From contig NZ_JACSCX010000006.1 in NCBI RefSeq assembly GCF_014333525.1, forward strand, positions 186,001 to 250,000: 64,000 nt of DNA, written 5' to 3'. Below are positions 51,158 through 61,427 of this stretch, in pieces. The first letter of the stretch is position 1. The number at the start of each line of letters is the position of its first letter. Source of the DNA: Hymenobacter puniceus. Its GTDB lineage: Bacteria; Bacteroidota; Bacteroidia; Cytophagales; Hymenobacteraceae. Under the pieces are notes generated by a model that made no database searches, was not told where the DNA came from, and worked only from the letters and a program-made list of their open reading frames with translations. The translations under genes were made by a program, and so were the position numbers.

Positions 51158-51898
51158 ATGCTTCGAACCATACTACTCGTTGCTTTGCTTGCGGCTGCTT
51201 GCCCATCCTTCTGTCAGCAGCGGCCTGATAGCACTGCCCTGACTTATAGTCCGGCAGCCTGGATCAGACAAGACTATTATAAGGATCAAATAAGCTTAAC
51301 TAAATTATATAACGGCGCTGAATATATTGATTACACCAAGCTTTATGCTGTCATCAAAGGGCACCAGTTTTTCTTATCAGACCAGAAGCTAAACGGCAGC
51401 ATCACGTACGACAATCATTTATTCAACGATGTAAAAATAGCTTACGACATTGCACGCAACCAAGTAGTTGTGCAACATGCCACTAATCCATTTACGCTAA
51501 AACTCATCAACAAGAACATACAGAATTTTACTATTGATGGGCATTATTTTCAACGCATCGAAGCCGATAGCAGCAATCAGACAGTAGTCAGAACAGGATT
51601 TTATGAATTGCTGTCAGACAAAAGCTTCAGAATTTTTGCCCAACGAAAGAAGGGCACTCTGGAGAGAATAGATCAACAGAAAGTAACCTTGGAATTTATG
51701 CCTGAAACCCGCTTATACCTGGAAAAATCCGGCATTTTCTACGATATCAACAGCAAGAAAAATTTTATTCTGGCGATAGGAAGCCAAGGGGATAATTTAA
51801 AAAAATACATCAAAAGCAATAAGCTTAAATTCGATATGAAGCGAAGAGAATCCAGTGTTATAAGTACCGTAAATTATTTCGAGCAGTTGTCTCAATAA
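51158..51898 (+). CDS. Hypothetical secreted protein, AT-rich gene
   Basis: A 246-residue protein from ATG 51158. A Sec signal peptide (MLRTILLVALLAAACPSFCQ) is followed by a beta-rich mature part with many Lys/Asn/Tyr/Ile residues (WIRQDYYKDQISLTKLYNGAEYIDYTKLY, NGSITYDNHLFNDVKIAYDI). No recognised domain. Codons are strongly AT-biased compared with the GC-rich genes on both sides, which suggests recent acquisition or relaxed constraint. It lies just upstream of the TonB operon in the same direction but probably is not part of it. Confidence 0.75.
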   Translation: MLRTILLVALLAAACPSFCQQRPDSTALTYSPAAWIRQDYYKDQISLTKLYNGAEYIDYTKLYAVIKGHQFFLSDQKLNGSITYDNHLFNDVKIAYDIARNQVVVQHATNPFTLKLINKNIQNFTIDGHYFQRIEADSSNQTVVRTGFYELLSDKSFRIFAQRKKGTLERIDQQKVTLEFMPETRLYLEKSGIFYDINSKKNFILAIGSQGDNLKKYIKSNKLKFDMKRRESSVISTVNYFEQLSQ

Positions 51899-51934
51899 GC
51901 AACGCTGTCATTTATCTACCCTGTTTTTTTTGTT

Positions 51935-54718
51935 ATGATGCATTTCTATCGACGGTTACTGCTAATACTGCTATGCCTATCCGGAGCGGGGCGCGGGGTG
52001 AGTGCCCAGCAACGGCCACCGGACCGGGTGAATGGCCGCTTCGATCATACGCTGTTCATCGACTTCGTGCGGCAGCTGGAAACCCAGGTGCCTACGCGCT
52101 TTTTCTTCGAAGAAGCCGCCGTCGATAGTGTTTTTGTAACGCTGGAGGCCCGCGACGAGCCCGTGGAAGCCGTGGTGGCGCGGGCCCTGCAAGGCACCGC
52201 CTTTTCGTGGGTGGCCGACGGGGAGCACCGCATATTTATCACCGCCGGCCCGCGCATCAGCACAGAGCTGCCGGTCGGCTTTTTCCGCCCCGGTACCAAC
52301 GGCGCGCCCACTGACTTTTCTTCTGATGAGCCGCTGCCGGCTACCACAGTAGTGGGCCGGGCACGCTACGTGCGCGAGGCCGAAGTACGGCTCTACGAAA
52401 TTGGCACTGGAGGCACTGGCAGCGGGCGGGCGACGCTGGCGGGGCATATCCGGGACCTGAAATCAGGGGAACCCACCATCGGGGCGACCATCTACGTTGG
52501 CGCAACCGGCGTGGGCACCAGCACCGACCAGTTCGGCTACTATTCGCTCACCTTGCCCACGGGCCGCCACGAGCTCAATATCCGGGGCATTGGCATCAAA
52601 AACACCCGGCGGCAGGTGCTGCTGCGTTCCAGCGGTAAGCTGGCAATTGAGGTGGAGGAGGACATCACCCCGCTGAAAGAAGTGGTGATTGAGGCCGAGA
52701 AAGACAAAAATGTGTCGGGGATGCAGATGGGCCTGGAAAAGCTCGACATCAAGACGATGCGGCAGGTGCCCACGGCGTTCGGCGAAACAGATATTCTGCG
52801 GGTGGTGCTTACGCTGCCCGGCGTGAAATCGGTGGGGGAAGGCAGCACCGGCCTGAACGTGCGCGGCGGCAGCACCGACCAGAACCTGATTCTGTTCAAC
52901 GGCACCACCATCTACAACCCGTCGCACTTGTTCGGCTTCTTCTCGGCCTTCAACCCCGATATTCTGCAGACAGTGGAGCTCTACAAGAGCGGTATTCCGG
53001 CCAAGTACGGCGGCCGCTTGTCGTCGGTGCTGGAAATCAAGACGCGTGAGGGCAACAAGAAAAAGCTGGCCGGCTCCGGCGGCATTGGGCCGCTCACCAG
53101 CCGCCTGACGCTGGAAGGCCCCATTGTGAAGGACAAGAGTGCCTTTATCGTCAGTGGCCGGGCCAGCTACTCCGACTGGCTGCTACGCCGGCTTGATAAC
53201 AGCAGCTTCCGGCAGAGTGCGGCGGCCTTCTTGGATGTTTCGGCGCACGTCAACCATCAGATCAACGAGAAAAACACGCTCTACGCCACCGGGTATCTGA
53301 GCTCCGACCGGTTCCGGCTGGCCAGCGACACCACCTATCAGTACCAGAACCGCACGGCCAGCCTGAAATGGCAGCACAACTTCAGCAACCAGCTCTACGG
53401 CGTGTTTACGGGCGCTTACAGCGGCTACGCGTACGATATAAGCAGCGAGAAAAACCCGGTTAATGCGTCGCGGCTGCAGTACGACATCAACCAGAACAGC
53501 CTACAGGCCGACTTCAGCTACTTCCCGAATGCCAAGCACACCATCGATTTCGGGGTCAACTCGCTGTTTTACACCATTTCGCCCGGCAGCCTGCTGCCAC
53601 GCGGCGAAAGCTCACTGATTGCCCGAAAGGTTCTGCCAAGGGAAAAGGCGCTCGAAAGCGCCCTGTACGTTTCCGATCGTATTGATCTGACGCAACGCTT
53701 GTCGCTCTCGCTGGGGCTGCGCTACTCGCTCTTCCAGGCGCTGGGGCCGCGCGACGTGTACGGCTACGACCCCGGCCTGCCGAAGTCAACCAGTACCATC
53801 GCCGACACCACCCGCTACGGCTCCGGCAAAGTACTGGCCACGTACCACGGCCCCGAATACCGGGTGTCGGCCCGCTACTCGCTTTCCGAGAATTCATCTG
53901 TGAAAGCCAGCTTCAACCGCACGCGCCAGTACATCCATCAGCTGTCGAATACGGCCTCGGTATCGCCGGCTGACATCTGGAAGCTGAGCGATTCGCACGT
54001 GCGGCCCCAGGTCGGCGACCAGGTGTCGGTGGGCTACTACCGCAACTTCAAAGCCAACACCATCGAAACGTCGGTGGAAACCTACTACAAGTCGTTGCGC
54101 GACTTTGTGGACTATAAGAGCGGGGCCACGCTGCTGCTCAACGACCACATCGAAACCGACATTGTGAATGCGCTGGGCAAGGCCTACGGGGTGGAGCTGA
54201 TGGTGAAAAAGCTCACCGGCAAGCTCAATGGCTGGGTGAGCTACACCTACTCCCGCTCGCTGGTGCAGGTGAATGCGGGCACCACGGCCGAGATGATCAA
54301 CGGCGGCCGCTATTACCCCAGCAACTTCGACAAGCCGCACGACGTGACGATGATCGGCAACTACCGGTTCAGCCGCCGCTTCAGCACCTCGCTTAATTTC
54401 ACCTACAGCACCGGCCGGCCCATTACGCTGCCCCTGGCCAAGTACTACATTGCCAACTCCCTGCGCGTGTACTACTCTGACCGCAACGCTTACCGCGTGC
54501 CCGACTACTACCGGGCCGACCTGGCCCTGAACATTGAGGGCAGCCACAAGGTGAAAAAGCTGGCCCACAGCTCCTGGACGGTTGGGGTGTACAACCTAAC
54601 CGGCCGCCAGAATCCGTATTCCATCTATTTCAAGGCCGAGGACGGCAAAATCAATGGCTACAAGCTGTCGATTTTCGGCCGCCCGATTCCGACCGTCACC
54701 TATAACATCCGATTCTAG
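51935..54718 (+). CDS. TonB-dependent receptor with N-terminal STN domain
   Basis: A 927-residue SusC/FecA-like outer-membrane receptor. It has a signal peptide (about 1-25), an STN (secretin/TonB N-terminal) domain at about 40-105, a CarboxypepD_reg-like domain near 165-240 (LAGHIRDLKSGEPTIGATIYV), a plug (TALGE-like PTAFGETDILRVVLTLPGVKSVGEGSTGLNVRGG) and a barrel ending in RPIPTVTYNIRF. The DUF4249 gene follows with no gap. This trio (TonB, DUF4249, MG2/plug protein) is common in Bacteroidota. The ligand is unknown. Confidence 0.92.
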   Translation: MMHFYRRLLLILLCLSGAGRGVSAQQRPPDRVNGRFDHTLFIDFVRQLETQVPTRFFFEEAAVDSVFVTLEARDEPVEAVVARALQGTAFSWVADGEHRIFITAGPRISTELPVGFFRPGTNGAPTDFSSDEPLPATTVVGRARYVREAEVRLYEIGTGGTGSGRATLAGHIRDLKSGEPTIGATIYVGATGVGTSTDQFGYYSLTLPTGRHELNIRGIGIKNTRRQVLLRSSGKLAIEVEEDITPLKEVVIEAEKDKNVSGMQMGLEKLDIKTMRQVPTAFGETDILRVVLTLPGVKSVGEGSTGLNVRGGSTDQNLILFNGTTIYNPSHLFGFFSAFNPDILQTVELYKSGIPAKYGGRLSSVLEIKTREGNKKKLAGSGGIGPLTSRLTLEGPIVKDKSAFIVSGRASYSDWLLRRLDNSSFRQSAAAFLDVSAHVNHQINEKNTLYATGYLSSDRFRLASDTTYQYQNRTASLKWQHNFSNQLYGVFTGAYSGYAYDISSEKNPVNASRLQYDINQNSLQADFSYFPNAKHTIDFGVNSLFYTISPGSLLPRGESSLIARKVLPREKALESALYVSDRIDLTQRLSLSLGLRYSLFQALGPRDVYGYDPGLPKSTSTIADTTRYGSGKVLATYHGPEYRVSARYSLSENSSVKASFNRTRQYIHQLSNTASVSPADIWKLSDSHVRPQVGDQVSVGYYRNFKANTIETSVETYYKSLRDFVDYKSGATLLLNDHIETDIVNALGKAYGVELMVKKLTGKLNGWVSYTYSRSLVQVNAGTTAEMINGGRYYPSNFDKPHDVTMIGNYRFSRRFSTSLNFTYSTGRPITLPLAKYYIANSLRVYYSDRNAYRVPDYYRADLALNIEGSHKVKKLAHSSWTVGVYNLTGRQNPYSIYFKAEDGKINGYKLSIFGRPIPTVTYNIRF

Positions 54719-55867
54719 ATGCGCGCTATTCTACCGCTGCTTGCCCGGTTATCGTTGTTGTGGAGCCTGCTGCTCGGCAGCTGCATCGAGCCCTATATAC
54801 CGGAAGATATTGGCTCTACCCGCAGCTTTCTGGTGGTCGACGGCTTCATCAACCTCAGCGGCCCGACCACCATCCGCCTGTCGCGCACCTACGACGTGAA
54901 AGCCGGAGGCCAGTCGCCGGCCGAACTGCGGGCGGCGCTGTATATTGAAGCCGAAAACGGCCAGCGGTACGCTTTGGCCGAAGGGGCGGGCGGCGTGTAT
55001 ACGGCCGCGCCGCTGCCGCTGGTAGCCGGCAGCCAGTACCGGCTGCATATCACTACTGCGGCCGGGCTCATGTACGCCTCGGAATTCGTGCAGGCCAAAG
55101 CCACCCCGCCCATCGACAGCGTGACGTGGCGCCCCAGCGCGAACGGCCTGACCGTGTACGTAAGTGCCCACGACGACACCCGCGCCACGCAGTACTACCG
55201 CTGGGAGTTTCAGGAAACCTGGGAAATCAAGCCGCTGCTGGTGCCCACCGAGGCCTACATCAACCGCTCGGTGCGCCCGATAGTGACGCCTTACCCAGAG
55301 CTCTGCTGGGCCAGCCAGCTGTCGACGCCTATCCAGCTCAGCAAAACCACGGCCCTCACCCAGGATGTGGTGGCCGACTACCCGCTTATTGCCATTAGTA
55401 CTACCAGCCAGCGCCTGCTGCGCAAATACAGCATTCTGGTGAAGCAGTACGCCCAGACGCCGCAGGAATACCAGTACTGGGAGCAGCTCCAGAAGAACAC
55501 CGAGAACATCGGGACCTTGTTCGACCCGTTGCCGTCGCAGCTAACCGGCAACGTGAAGTGCCTCAACGACGGCCAGGAGCTGGCCCTGGGGTACGTAGGC
55601 GCGCACGGCATCAGTGAAAAAAGAATCTTCATCGGCCGCGACCAGCTGCCGCGGGCCTGGCGCCCCCTGACCGGCTACGAGGACTGCATTCCGCCTGATA
55701 CCGTGGAGCTGCCTGCTATCCACAATGTCTTCGGGGGCAACAAGGTGGTGCCCGTGCGGGCTGTGTATACAATAGGCGGCGCGTTGCGGGGCTACACTTC
55801 CGCCACCAAAGACTGTGTGGACTGCCGGCTGCGGGGCACTTCCGTCCGGCCCAGCTTCTGGCAATAA
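54719..55867 (+). CDS. DUF4249 domain lipoprotein
   Basis: A 382-residue lipoprotein with signal MRAILPLLARLSLLWSLLLGSC. The DUF4249 fold starts SFLVVDGFINLSGPTTIRLSRTYD, has repeated Ig-like beta sheets, and carries Cys residues near the end (GYTSATKDCVDCRLRG). DUF4249 proteins usually pair with TonB receptors as surface partners. Here its ATG follows the receptor stop codon directly, with no intervening base, indicating one operon. Confidence 0.92.
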   Translation: MRAILPLLARLSLLWSLLLGSCIEPYIPEDIGSTRSFLVVDGFINLSGPTTIRLSRTYDVKAGGQSPAELRAALYIEAENGQRYALAEGAGGVYTAAPLPLVAGSQYRLHITTAAGLMYASEFVQAKATPPIDSVTWRPSANGLTVYVSAHDDTRATQYYRWEFQETWEIKPLLVPTEAYINRSVRPIVTPYPELCWASQLSTPIQLSKTTALTQDVVADYPLIAISTTSQRLLRKYSILVKQYAQTPQEYQYWEQLQKNTENIGTLFDPLPSQLTGNVKCLNDGQELALGYVGAHGISEKRIFIGRDQLPRAWRPLTGYEDCIPPDTVELPAIHNVFGGNKVVPVRAVYTIGGALRGYTSATKDCVDCRLRGTSVRPSFWQ

Positions 55868-55888
55868 GCAGTGCTGTACTAGGTTCTT

Positions 55889-58303
55889 ATGCTAATGGCT
55901 ATTCCTTTTTCTCGATTGCGCCGCAGTTGTCGGCTGCTGTTCCTGCTACTAGTGGGGTTGTTTGCAGAAGCCAGCGCCTACGGTCAGACAACTGACTTCA
56001 GCTCACTTGCCCGCCGGTTTTCCAGCTACCAGCAGAAGACCGTACCGGAAAAGCTGTTTCTGCACCTCGACCGGCCGCTATACCTGAGTGGTGAAACTAT
56101 GTGGTTTAAGGCCTATACCGTGGACGGCACCCACAACCGCCCGCTGGCCATGAGCAGCGTGGCCTACGTGGAAGTGTTGGACGCCCGCAATACGCCCGTG
56201 CTGCAAACCAAGATTGCGCTGGCCCAGGCGACCGGGCACGGCTCGTTTCTGCTGCCTGCCAGTATGCCGTCGGGCACCTACCAGGTGCGGGCCTACACCA
56301 GCTGGATGAAGAATTTTGGGGCGGAATCATTTTACCAGCAGGCCGTGACGGTAGTTAATACGTTCACGACGGCGGGCGCCCAAACGGCAAAAGACTCCGT
56401 AGCCTACGACGTGCAGTTTTATCCGGAGGGCGGCAATTTGGTAGCGGGCCTCCGCAGCAAGGTGGCTTTCAGGGCCGTGAATGCCGCGGGCCAGGGCGTG
56501 GCCGTTGAGGGCCGCGTGCTCAACCAGCAGAACAAGCCCGTGGCTACCTTCCAAACGCTGCGCCACGGCATGGGCAGCTTTATGCTGACGCCTGAAGCCG
56601 GCGCCACCTACAAGGCCATCGTGACGGTGCGCAACGGGCCAACCATCAGCCAGGATTTACCGCGGGCCTTTCCGCAGGGCGTGGTGATGCGCCTGGAGCG
56701 CGCAGCCTCCCAGCAGCTTACCGTTGCCGTGCAATCGACGCAGAAGCAGCCGGAAACCATTTTTCTGCTGGCACATGCCCGCCAGCAAGTGATAGTGGCG
56801 GCGCAGAGCCAGCTGCTTAATGGGCAGGCGACTTTCACCGTTGATGCGCGCCAGCTGCTGCCCGGCGTGTCGCACTTTACCGTGTTTGGGGCCAACCAGC
56901 AGCCGCTGTGCGAACGGCTGTTCTTCCAGCCGCCGCCGCCCCTGGCCATTACGGCGGCTGCCAATCAGCAGGCCTACCCTACCCGCGGCAATGTGCGCAT
57001 TGCCGTAGCCACTCCCGGCGCCACCGATGCCCGGGCTACCTTATCGATGGCGGTGTATCGGCTGGATTCTTTGAGTGCCAAGCCGGGGCCGGACATCCAC
57101 AGCTACCTGCAGCTCACCGCCGACCTGCGAGGCCGGGTGGAAAACCCAGACTACTACCTGCAATCTACGGCCCCGGACCTGCCGGAAGCTACCGACAACC
57201 TGATGCTCACGCAGGGTTGGAGCCGGTTCCGCTGGGAGCAGGCGCTGGCCGCTACCCCACCGGTTTTCACGTACCTGCCGGAGCTGCACGGCCCGGTTGT
57301 GGAGGGCCGGGTGCTGCACCCGGTCAGTGGCCAGCCCGTGGCAGGCATCACCACGTATCTGTCGTCGCCGAGCCTTATCGTCCGACTCAACAATGCCGTC
57401 AGCGACGCGAACGGCCGGGTACGGTTTGAGATGAACGATCTGTACGGGCCGCGTGACCTGATCATGCAAACCAACCCGGCCCAGGACAGCACCTGCCGCC
57501 TGGAAATTCTGCCGGCTTTTGCCAGCCAGTATACCCCCGCTTTCCCGATGGCAGCCGCGCCCGACCTGCAGCTGCAGCCCAGCTACGCCGCGCGCCACCT
57601 GCAGGCGCAGCTGCAAACCCGGTATTTCGGAAAGTACCGCAACCGATACACCCCACTCCAGCCCGACAGCGCCGCCTTCTACGGTTCGCCCGACGAAACC
57701 TACCTGCTGGATAAGTACACGCGCTTCAAGGTGATGGAAGAGGTGATGCGGGAGTACGTACCGGGCGTCATCGTCAGAATCCGGAAAGACGGTTTTCATT
57801 TCCTGGTCATGGACAAGGTAAACCAGACCATTTTGGATGAAAACCCGATGGTGCTGCTGGACGGGGTACCCGTGTTCAACATCAACAAAATCATGGCCAT
57901 GAACCCGCTCAGCATTCGCAAGCTGGATGTTATGGATGCGCGCTACTTCCACGGCTCCGCCATCTACGACGGGGTGGTGAGCTTCTCAACTTACAAGGGG
58001 GATCTGGAAGGCTTCAAACTCGACCCGCGGGTGCTGGTGCAGCAGTACGAAGGCTTGCAGGCACAGCGCGAGTTCTACGCCCCCCGCTACGAAACCGCCG
58101 ACGCCCGGCAAAGCCGCCTCCCCGACCTGCGCAACCTGCTGTACTGGAACCCGGCCATTAGCACCACCGGGCCCACCGCCAGCACTGTGGATTTCTATAC
58201 CGGCGACCAGCCGGGCCGCTACCTGGTGGTGGTGCAGGGTTTGGCCTCCACCGGGCAGGCGGGCAGCACCAGCTTCGTGCTGGAAGTGAAGGGTGCGCTG
58301 TAA
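55889..58303 (+). CDS. MG2-domain protein with TonB plug-like domain
   Basis: An 804-residue exported protein. After a signal peptide (about 1-32), an alpha-2-macroglobulin MG2-type domain starts near 50 (EKLFLHLDRPLYLSGETMWFKAYTVDG), with more Ig-like domains after it. Near 635-720 it has a TonB-plug-like domain (NPMVLLDGVPVFNINKIMAMNPLSIRKLDVMDARY). The last part is a beta-rich tail. It forms the third gene of the TonB/DUF4249 operon, 21 bases after DUF4249. A role in surface peptide or glycan handling is likely but not shown. Confidence 0.88.
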   Translation: MLMAIPFSRLRRSCRLLFLLLVGLFAEASAYGQTTDFSSLARRFSSYQQKTVPEKLFLHLDRPLYLSGETMWFKAYTVDGTHNRPLAMSSVAYVEVLDARNTPVLQTKIALAQATGHGSFLLPASMPSGTYQVRAYTSWMKNFGAESFYQQAVTVVNTFTTAGAQTAKDSVAYDVQFYPEGGNLVAGLRSKVAFRAVNAAGQGVAVEGRVLNQQNKPVATFQTLRHGMGSFMLTPEAGATYKAIVTVRNGPTISQDLPRAFPQGVVMRLERAASQQLTVAVQSTQKQPETIFLLAHARQQVIVAAQSQLLNGQATFTVDARQLLPGVSHFTVFGANQQPLCERLFFQPPPPLAITAAANQQAYPTRGNVRIAVATPGATDARATLSMAVYRLDSLSAKPGPDIHSYLQLTADLRGRVENPDYYLQSTAPDLPEATDNLMLTQGWSRFRWEQALAATPPVFTYLPELHGPVVEGRVLHPVSGQPVAGITTYLSSPSLIVRLNNAVSDANGRVRFEMNDLYGPRDLIMQTNPAQDSTCRLEILPAFASQYTPAFPMAAAPDLQLQPSYAARHLQAQLQTRYFGKYRNRYTPLQPDSAAFYGSPDETYLLDKYTRFKVMEEVMREYVPGVIVRIRKDGFHFLVMDKVNQTILDENPMVLLDGVPVFNINKIMAMNPLSIRKLDVMDARYFHGSAIYDGVVSFSTYKGDLEGFKLDPRVLVQQYEGLQAQREFYAPRYETADARQSRLPDLRNLLYWNPAISTTGPTASTVDFYTGDQPGRYLVVVQGLASTGQAGSTSFVLEVKGAL

Positions 58304-58320
58304 GGCGGCCGCCTTTTTCA
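58302..58320 (+). terminator. Possible terminator after the TonB operon
   Basis: A short GC palindrome (AAGGCGGCCGCCTT) is followed by TTTTT directly after the stop. The loop is very small, so strength is uncertain. Confidence 0.45.
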
Positions 58321-58462
58321 GCGCCTTTTTCGGCGAAAACTCCGGGTGGGTCATGCAAATTAAAGCGCGCCGGCCACCGCGCCGCCCGGAAGTTGCGTAA
58401 CCCGGAAGCCGGGCCGCGGGTTGTGCTGGTCCGGCCCCGCTGCCTTCCCTACCTTCGCCTCC

Positions 58463-61348
58463 ATGACTCCCAACGCCCCCGCTACCCAGCCCCACAAGCT
58501 TTTCCTGCTCGATGCCTTTGCCCTAATTTACCGCGCCCATTTTGCGTTTAGCAAGAACCCGCGCGTGAACTCCAAGGGCCTCAACACCGGAGCCATCCTG
58601 GGCTTCACCAACACACTGGTGGAAGTATTGCAGAAGGAAAAGCCCACCCACATCGGAGTGGCGTTCGACGCGGCCAAGAAGACATTCCGCCACGAGCAGT
58701 ACGCCGAGTACAAGGCCCAGCGCCAGGCCATGCCCGAGGACATTGGCCTGGCCATTCCCTATATCAAACAGATTATTAAGGCCTTCCACATTCCTATTCT
58801 GATGGTGGAAGGCTACGAGGCCGACGACGTGATTGGCACATTGGCCCGCCGTGCTGAGGCGCAGGGTTTTGGGGAGGTGTTTATGATGACGCCCGATAAG
58901 GACTACTGCCAGCTGGTCACGGACTGCATCAAAATCTACCGGCCCGCTTTCATGGGCAATGCGGCCGAAATCCTGGATATAGCCCATGTGCTGCAACGCT
59001 TCGAGATTGAGCGCCCGGAGCAGGTGATTGACATTCTGGGCCTGCAGGGCGACGCTTCCGACAACATTCCGGGCATTCCGGGCATCGGCGAGAAAACAGC
59101 CAAAACGCTGATCCAGAAATACGGCTCGGTGGAAAACCTGATTGCCAACGTGGACCAGCTCAAGGGCAAGCAGCAGGAAAACGTGCGCAACTTCGCCGAG
59201 CAGGGTTTGATGAGCAAGGAGCTGGCCACCATTCACCTGGATGTACCTATTGAGTTTGAGGCCGACAAGCTGGTGCTCGACAAACCAGACGAAGACCAAT
59301 TACGCCAGCTGTTCGACGAGCTGGAATTCCGGCAGCTGGCCGCCCGCGTACTAGGCGGCGGCAGCCCCGCCGGCGTGAGTGCAGCGCCCGCCGGGCGCGG
59401 GGCGCGCCGACCCAAGACAGTTGAAGGGCAAGGCAGCCTGTTCGGCTCATCGTCGGATGCGGTCGTGGCCATTGGGGCCGAGGAAGGTGAAACCGGCCGC
59501 TTTGGCGCCCCGGCCGGGCCACGCCGCACGCTGGCCGACGTGCCGCACCACTACCACCTGATGGACACGCCGGAGCTGCGCGCTTCTCTGCTATCGTTTC
59601 TGCTGCAGCAAACCGAGGTTAGCTTCGATACGGAAACCACCGGCTTGGATACCATGACGGCCCGGCTGGTGGGGCTGAGCTTCTGCTGGCTGCCTGGCGA
59701 AGCCTACTACGTGCCCGTTCCGCACGACGACCATGCCGCCGCCCAGGCCCTGATTGATGAGTTTCAGCCGTTTTTTGAGGCCGCGCACATCCTCAAGATC
59801 GGCCAGAATATCAAATACGACCTCACCATTCTCAAGCACTATCAGGTTGCCATCAACGGGCCGCTGTTTGACACTATGCTGGCCCACTATCTGCTGGAGC
59901 CTGATATGCGCCACGGCATGGACGTGCTGGCCGAAACCTACCTGCACTACACGCCCGTCAGCATCACTGAGCTTATCGGCCCGAAAGGCAAAAACCAGAA
60001 AACCATGGCCGACCTACCCCCGGCCGAGGTGTCAGACTACGCCTGCGAGGATGCCGATGTGACGCTGCAGCTCAAGCACGTGTTCGAGCCGATGCTTAGG
60101 GAAGTAGGCTTGCTGGACCTTCTCAATGAGGTGGAAAACCCGTTGGTGCCGGTGCTGGCCGACATCGAGTATGAGGGTGTGAAAATCGACTCCGGGGCCA
60201 TGGGCGAGTACTCGGCCGAGCTGCAGGGCTACATTGTGGACATTGAAAAGCAGATTTTCTCAGAGGCCGGTCAGGAGTTCAATATTGGCTCGCCGAAGCA
60301 GCTGGGCGAGGTGCTGTTCGATAAAATGGACATCGGCAAAGGCAAAATCAAGAAAACCAAAACCGGCCAGTACGCCACCGGCGAGGAAGTGCTTAGCCTA
60401 CTAGCTGCCGAAAACCCTATTGCCGCCCTCATTCTGGAGTACCGCCAGCTCAGCAAGCTGCGCAGCACCTACGTGGAGGCCCTACCCCAGCTGGTGTGCG
60501 AGCTGGACGGGCGCGTGCACACCAGCTTCAACCAGGCCGTGACGGCCACTGGCCGCCTCAGCAGCACCAACCCCAACCTGCAGAACATTCCTATCCGCAC
60601 CGAGAAAGGCCGCGAAATTCGCAAGGCCTTTGTGCCCCGCGACGCCAGCCACGTGCTGCTGGCCGCCGACTACTCACAGGTGGAGTTGCGCATCATGGCC
60701 GACTTTTCGGGGGATAAAACGATGATTGAAGCCTTCCGCCAGGGCCTCGACATTCACACCAGTACGGCCAGTAAGGTGTTTAAAGTGCCGCTGGATCAGG
60801 TAGACAGCGAAATGCGCCGCAAGGCCAAAACCGTCAATTTCGGCATCATCTACGGCATTTCGGCCTTTGGGCTGGCCCAACGCATCGGCATTTCACGTAA
60901 GGAGGCCACCGAAATCATCGACACCTATTTCGAAGAGTTTTCGTCGGTGAAGCAGTTCATGGATGAAAGCATCAACAAGGCCCGGGAGCTGGAATACGCC
61001 ACCACCCTGCTGGGCCGCCGCCGCTACCTGCGCGACATCAACTCCCGCAACGCCACGCTACGCGGCTACACCGAGCGCAACGCCATCAACGCCCCCATCC
61101 AGGGCACCGCGGCCGACATCATCAAAAAGGCCATGATCAACATCCACGAGTGGCTGCGCCAGGAAAAGCTTGGCACCAAGATGATCCTGCAGGTACACGA
61201 TGAACTGGTGTTCGATGCGGTGCAGGAGGAAGTAGCTTACATCACGCCTAAAATCAAGGAGCTGATGGCCACCGCTCTGCTGCTGCCCCATGGCGTGCCG
61301 CTGGAAGTGGAAGTTGGCACCGGCCAGAACTGGCTGCAGGCGCACTGA
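58463..61348 (+). CDS. polA: DNA polymerase I
   Basis: A 961-residue three-domain polymerase starting at ATG 58463. The 5'-3' nuclease spans about 10-300 (LFLLDAFALIYRAHFAF, VEGYEADDVIGTLA, GDASDNIPGIPGIGEKTAKTL). The 3'-5' proofreading exonuclease is at about 370-555 and retains catalytic motifs (SFDTETTGLD, LKIGQNIKYDLTIL, YACEDADVT). The polymerase domain is at about 580-961 with AADYSQVELRIMA, RRKAKTVNFGIIYGISAFGL and QVHDELVFDAV. It does Okazaki-fragment processing and repair synthesis. An upstream in-frame extension (58421) has no domain support. Confidence 0.97.
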   Translation: MTPNAPATQPHKLFLLDAFALIYRAHFAFSKNPRVNSKGLNTGAILGFTNTLVEVLQKEKPTHIGVAFDAAKKTFRHEQYAEYKAQRQAMPEDIGLAIPYIKQIIKAFHIPILMVEGYEADDVIGTLARRAEAQGFGEVFMMTPDKDYCQLVTDCIKIYRPAFMGNAAEILDIAHVLQRFEIERPEQVIDILGLQGDASDNIPGIPGIGEKTAKTLIQKYGSVENLIANVDQLKGKQQENVRNFAEQGLMSKELATIHLDVPIEFEADKLVLDKPDEDQLRQLFDELEFRQLAARVLGGGSPAGVSAAPAGRGARRPKTVEGQGSLFGSSSDAVVAIGAEEGETGRFGAPAGPRRTLADVPHHYHLMDTPELRASLLSFLLQQTEVSFDTETTGLDTMTARLVGLSFCWLPGEAYYVPVPHDDHAAAQALIDEFQPFFEAAHILKIGQNIKYDLTILKHYQVAINGPLFDTMLAHYLLEPDMRHGMDVLAETYLHYTPVSITELIGPKGKNQKTMADLPPAEVSDYACEDADVTLQLKHVFEPMLREVGLLDLLNEVENPLVPVLADIEYEGVKIDSGAMGEYSAELQGYIVDIEKQIFSEAGQEFNIGSPKQLGEVLFDKMDIGKGKIKKTKTGQYATGEEVLSLLAAENPIAALILEYRQLSKLRSTYVEALPQLVCELDGRVHTSFNQAVTATGRLSSTNPNLQNIPIRTEKGREIRKAFVPRDASHVLLAADYSQVELRIMADFSGDKTMIEAFRQGLDIHTSTASKVFKVPLDQVDSEMRRKAKTVNFGIIYGISAFGLAQRIGISRKEATEIIDTYFEEFSSVKQFMDESINKARELEYATTLLGRRRYLRDINSRNATLRGYTERNAINAPIQGTAADIIKKAMINIHEWLRQEKLGTKMILQVHDELVFDAVQEEVAYITPKIKELMATALLLPHGVPLEVEVGTGQNWLQAH

Positions 61349-61370
61349 TTGCCCGATCTTTTTCCACGTA

Positions 61371-61414
61371 AAAACGCCGCTCCTGTACCTCAATGGTGTA
61401 CAGGAGCGGCGTTT
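61371..61414. terminator. Bidirectional terminator between polA and a lipoprotein gene
   Basis: AAAACGCCGCTCCTGTAC pairs with GTACAGGAGCGGCGTTTT around a short loop, between convergent genes. Confidence 0.88.
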
Positions 61415-61427
61415 TCATATTGCAGAC

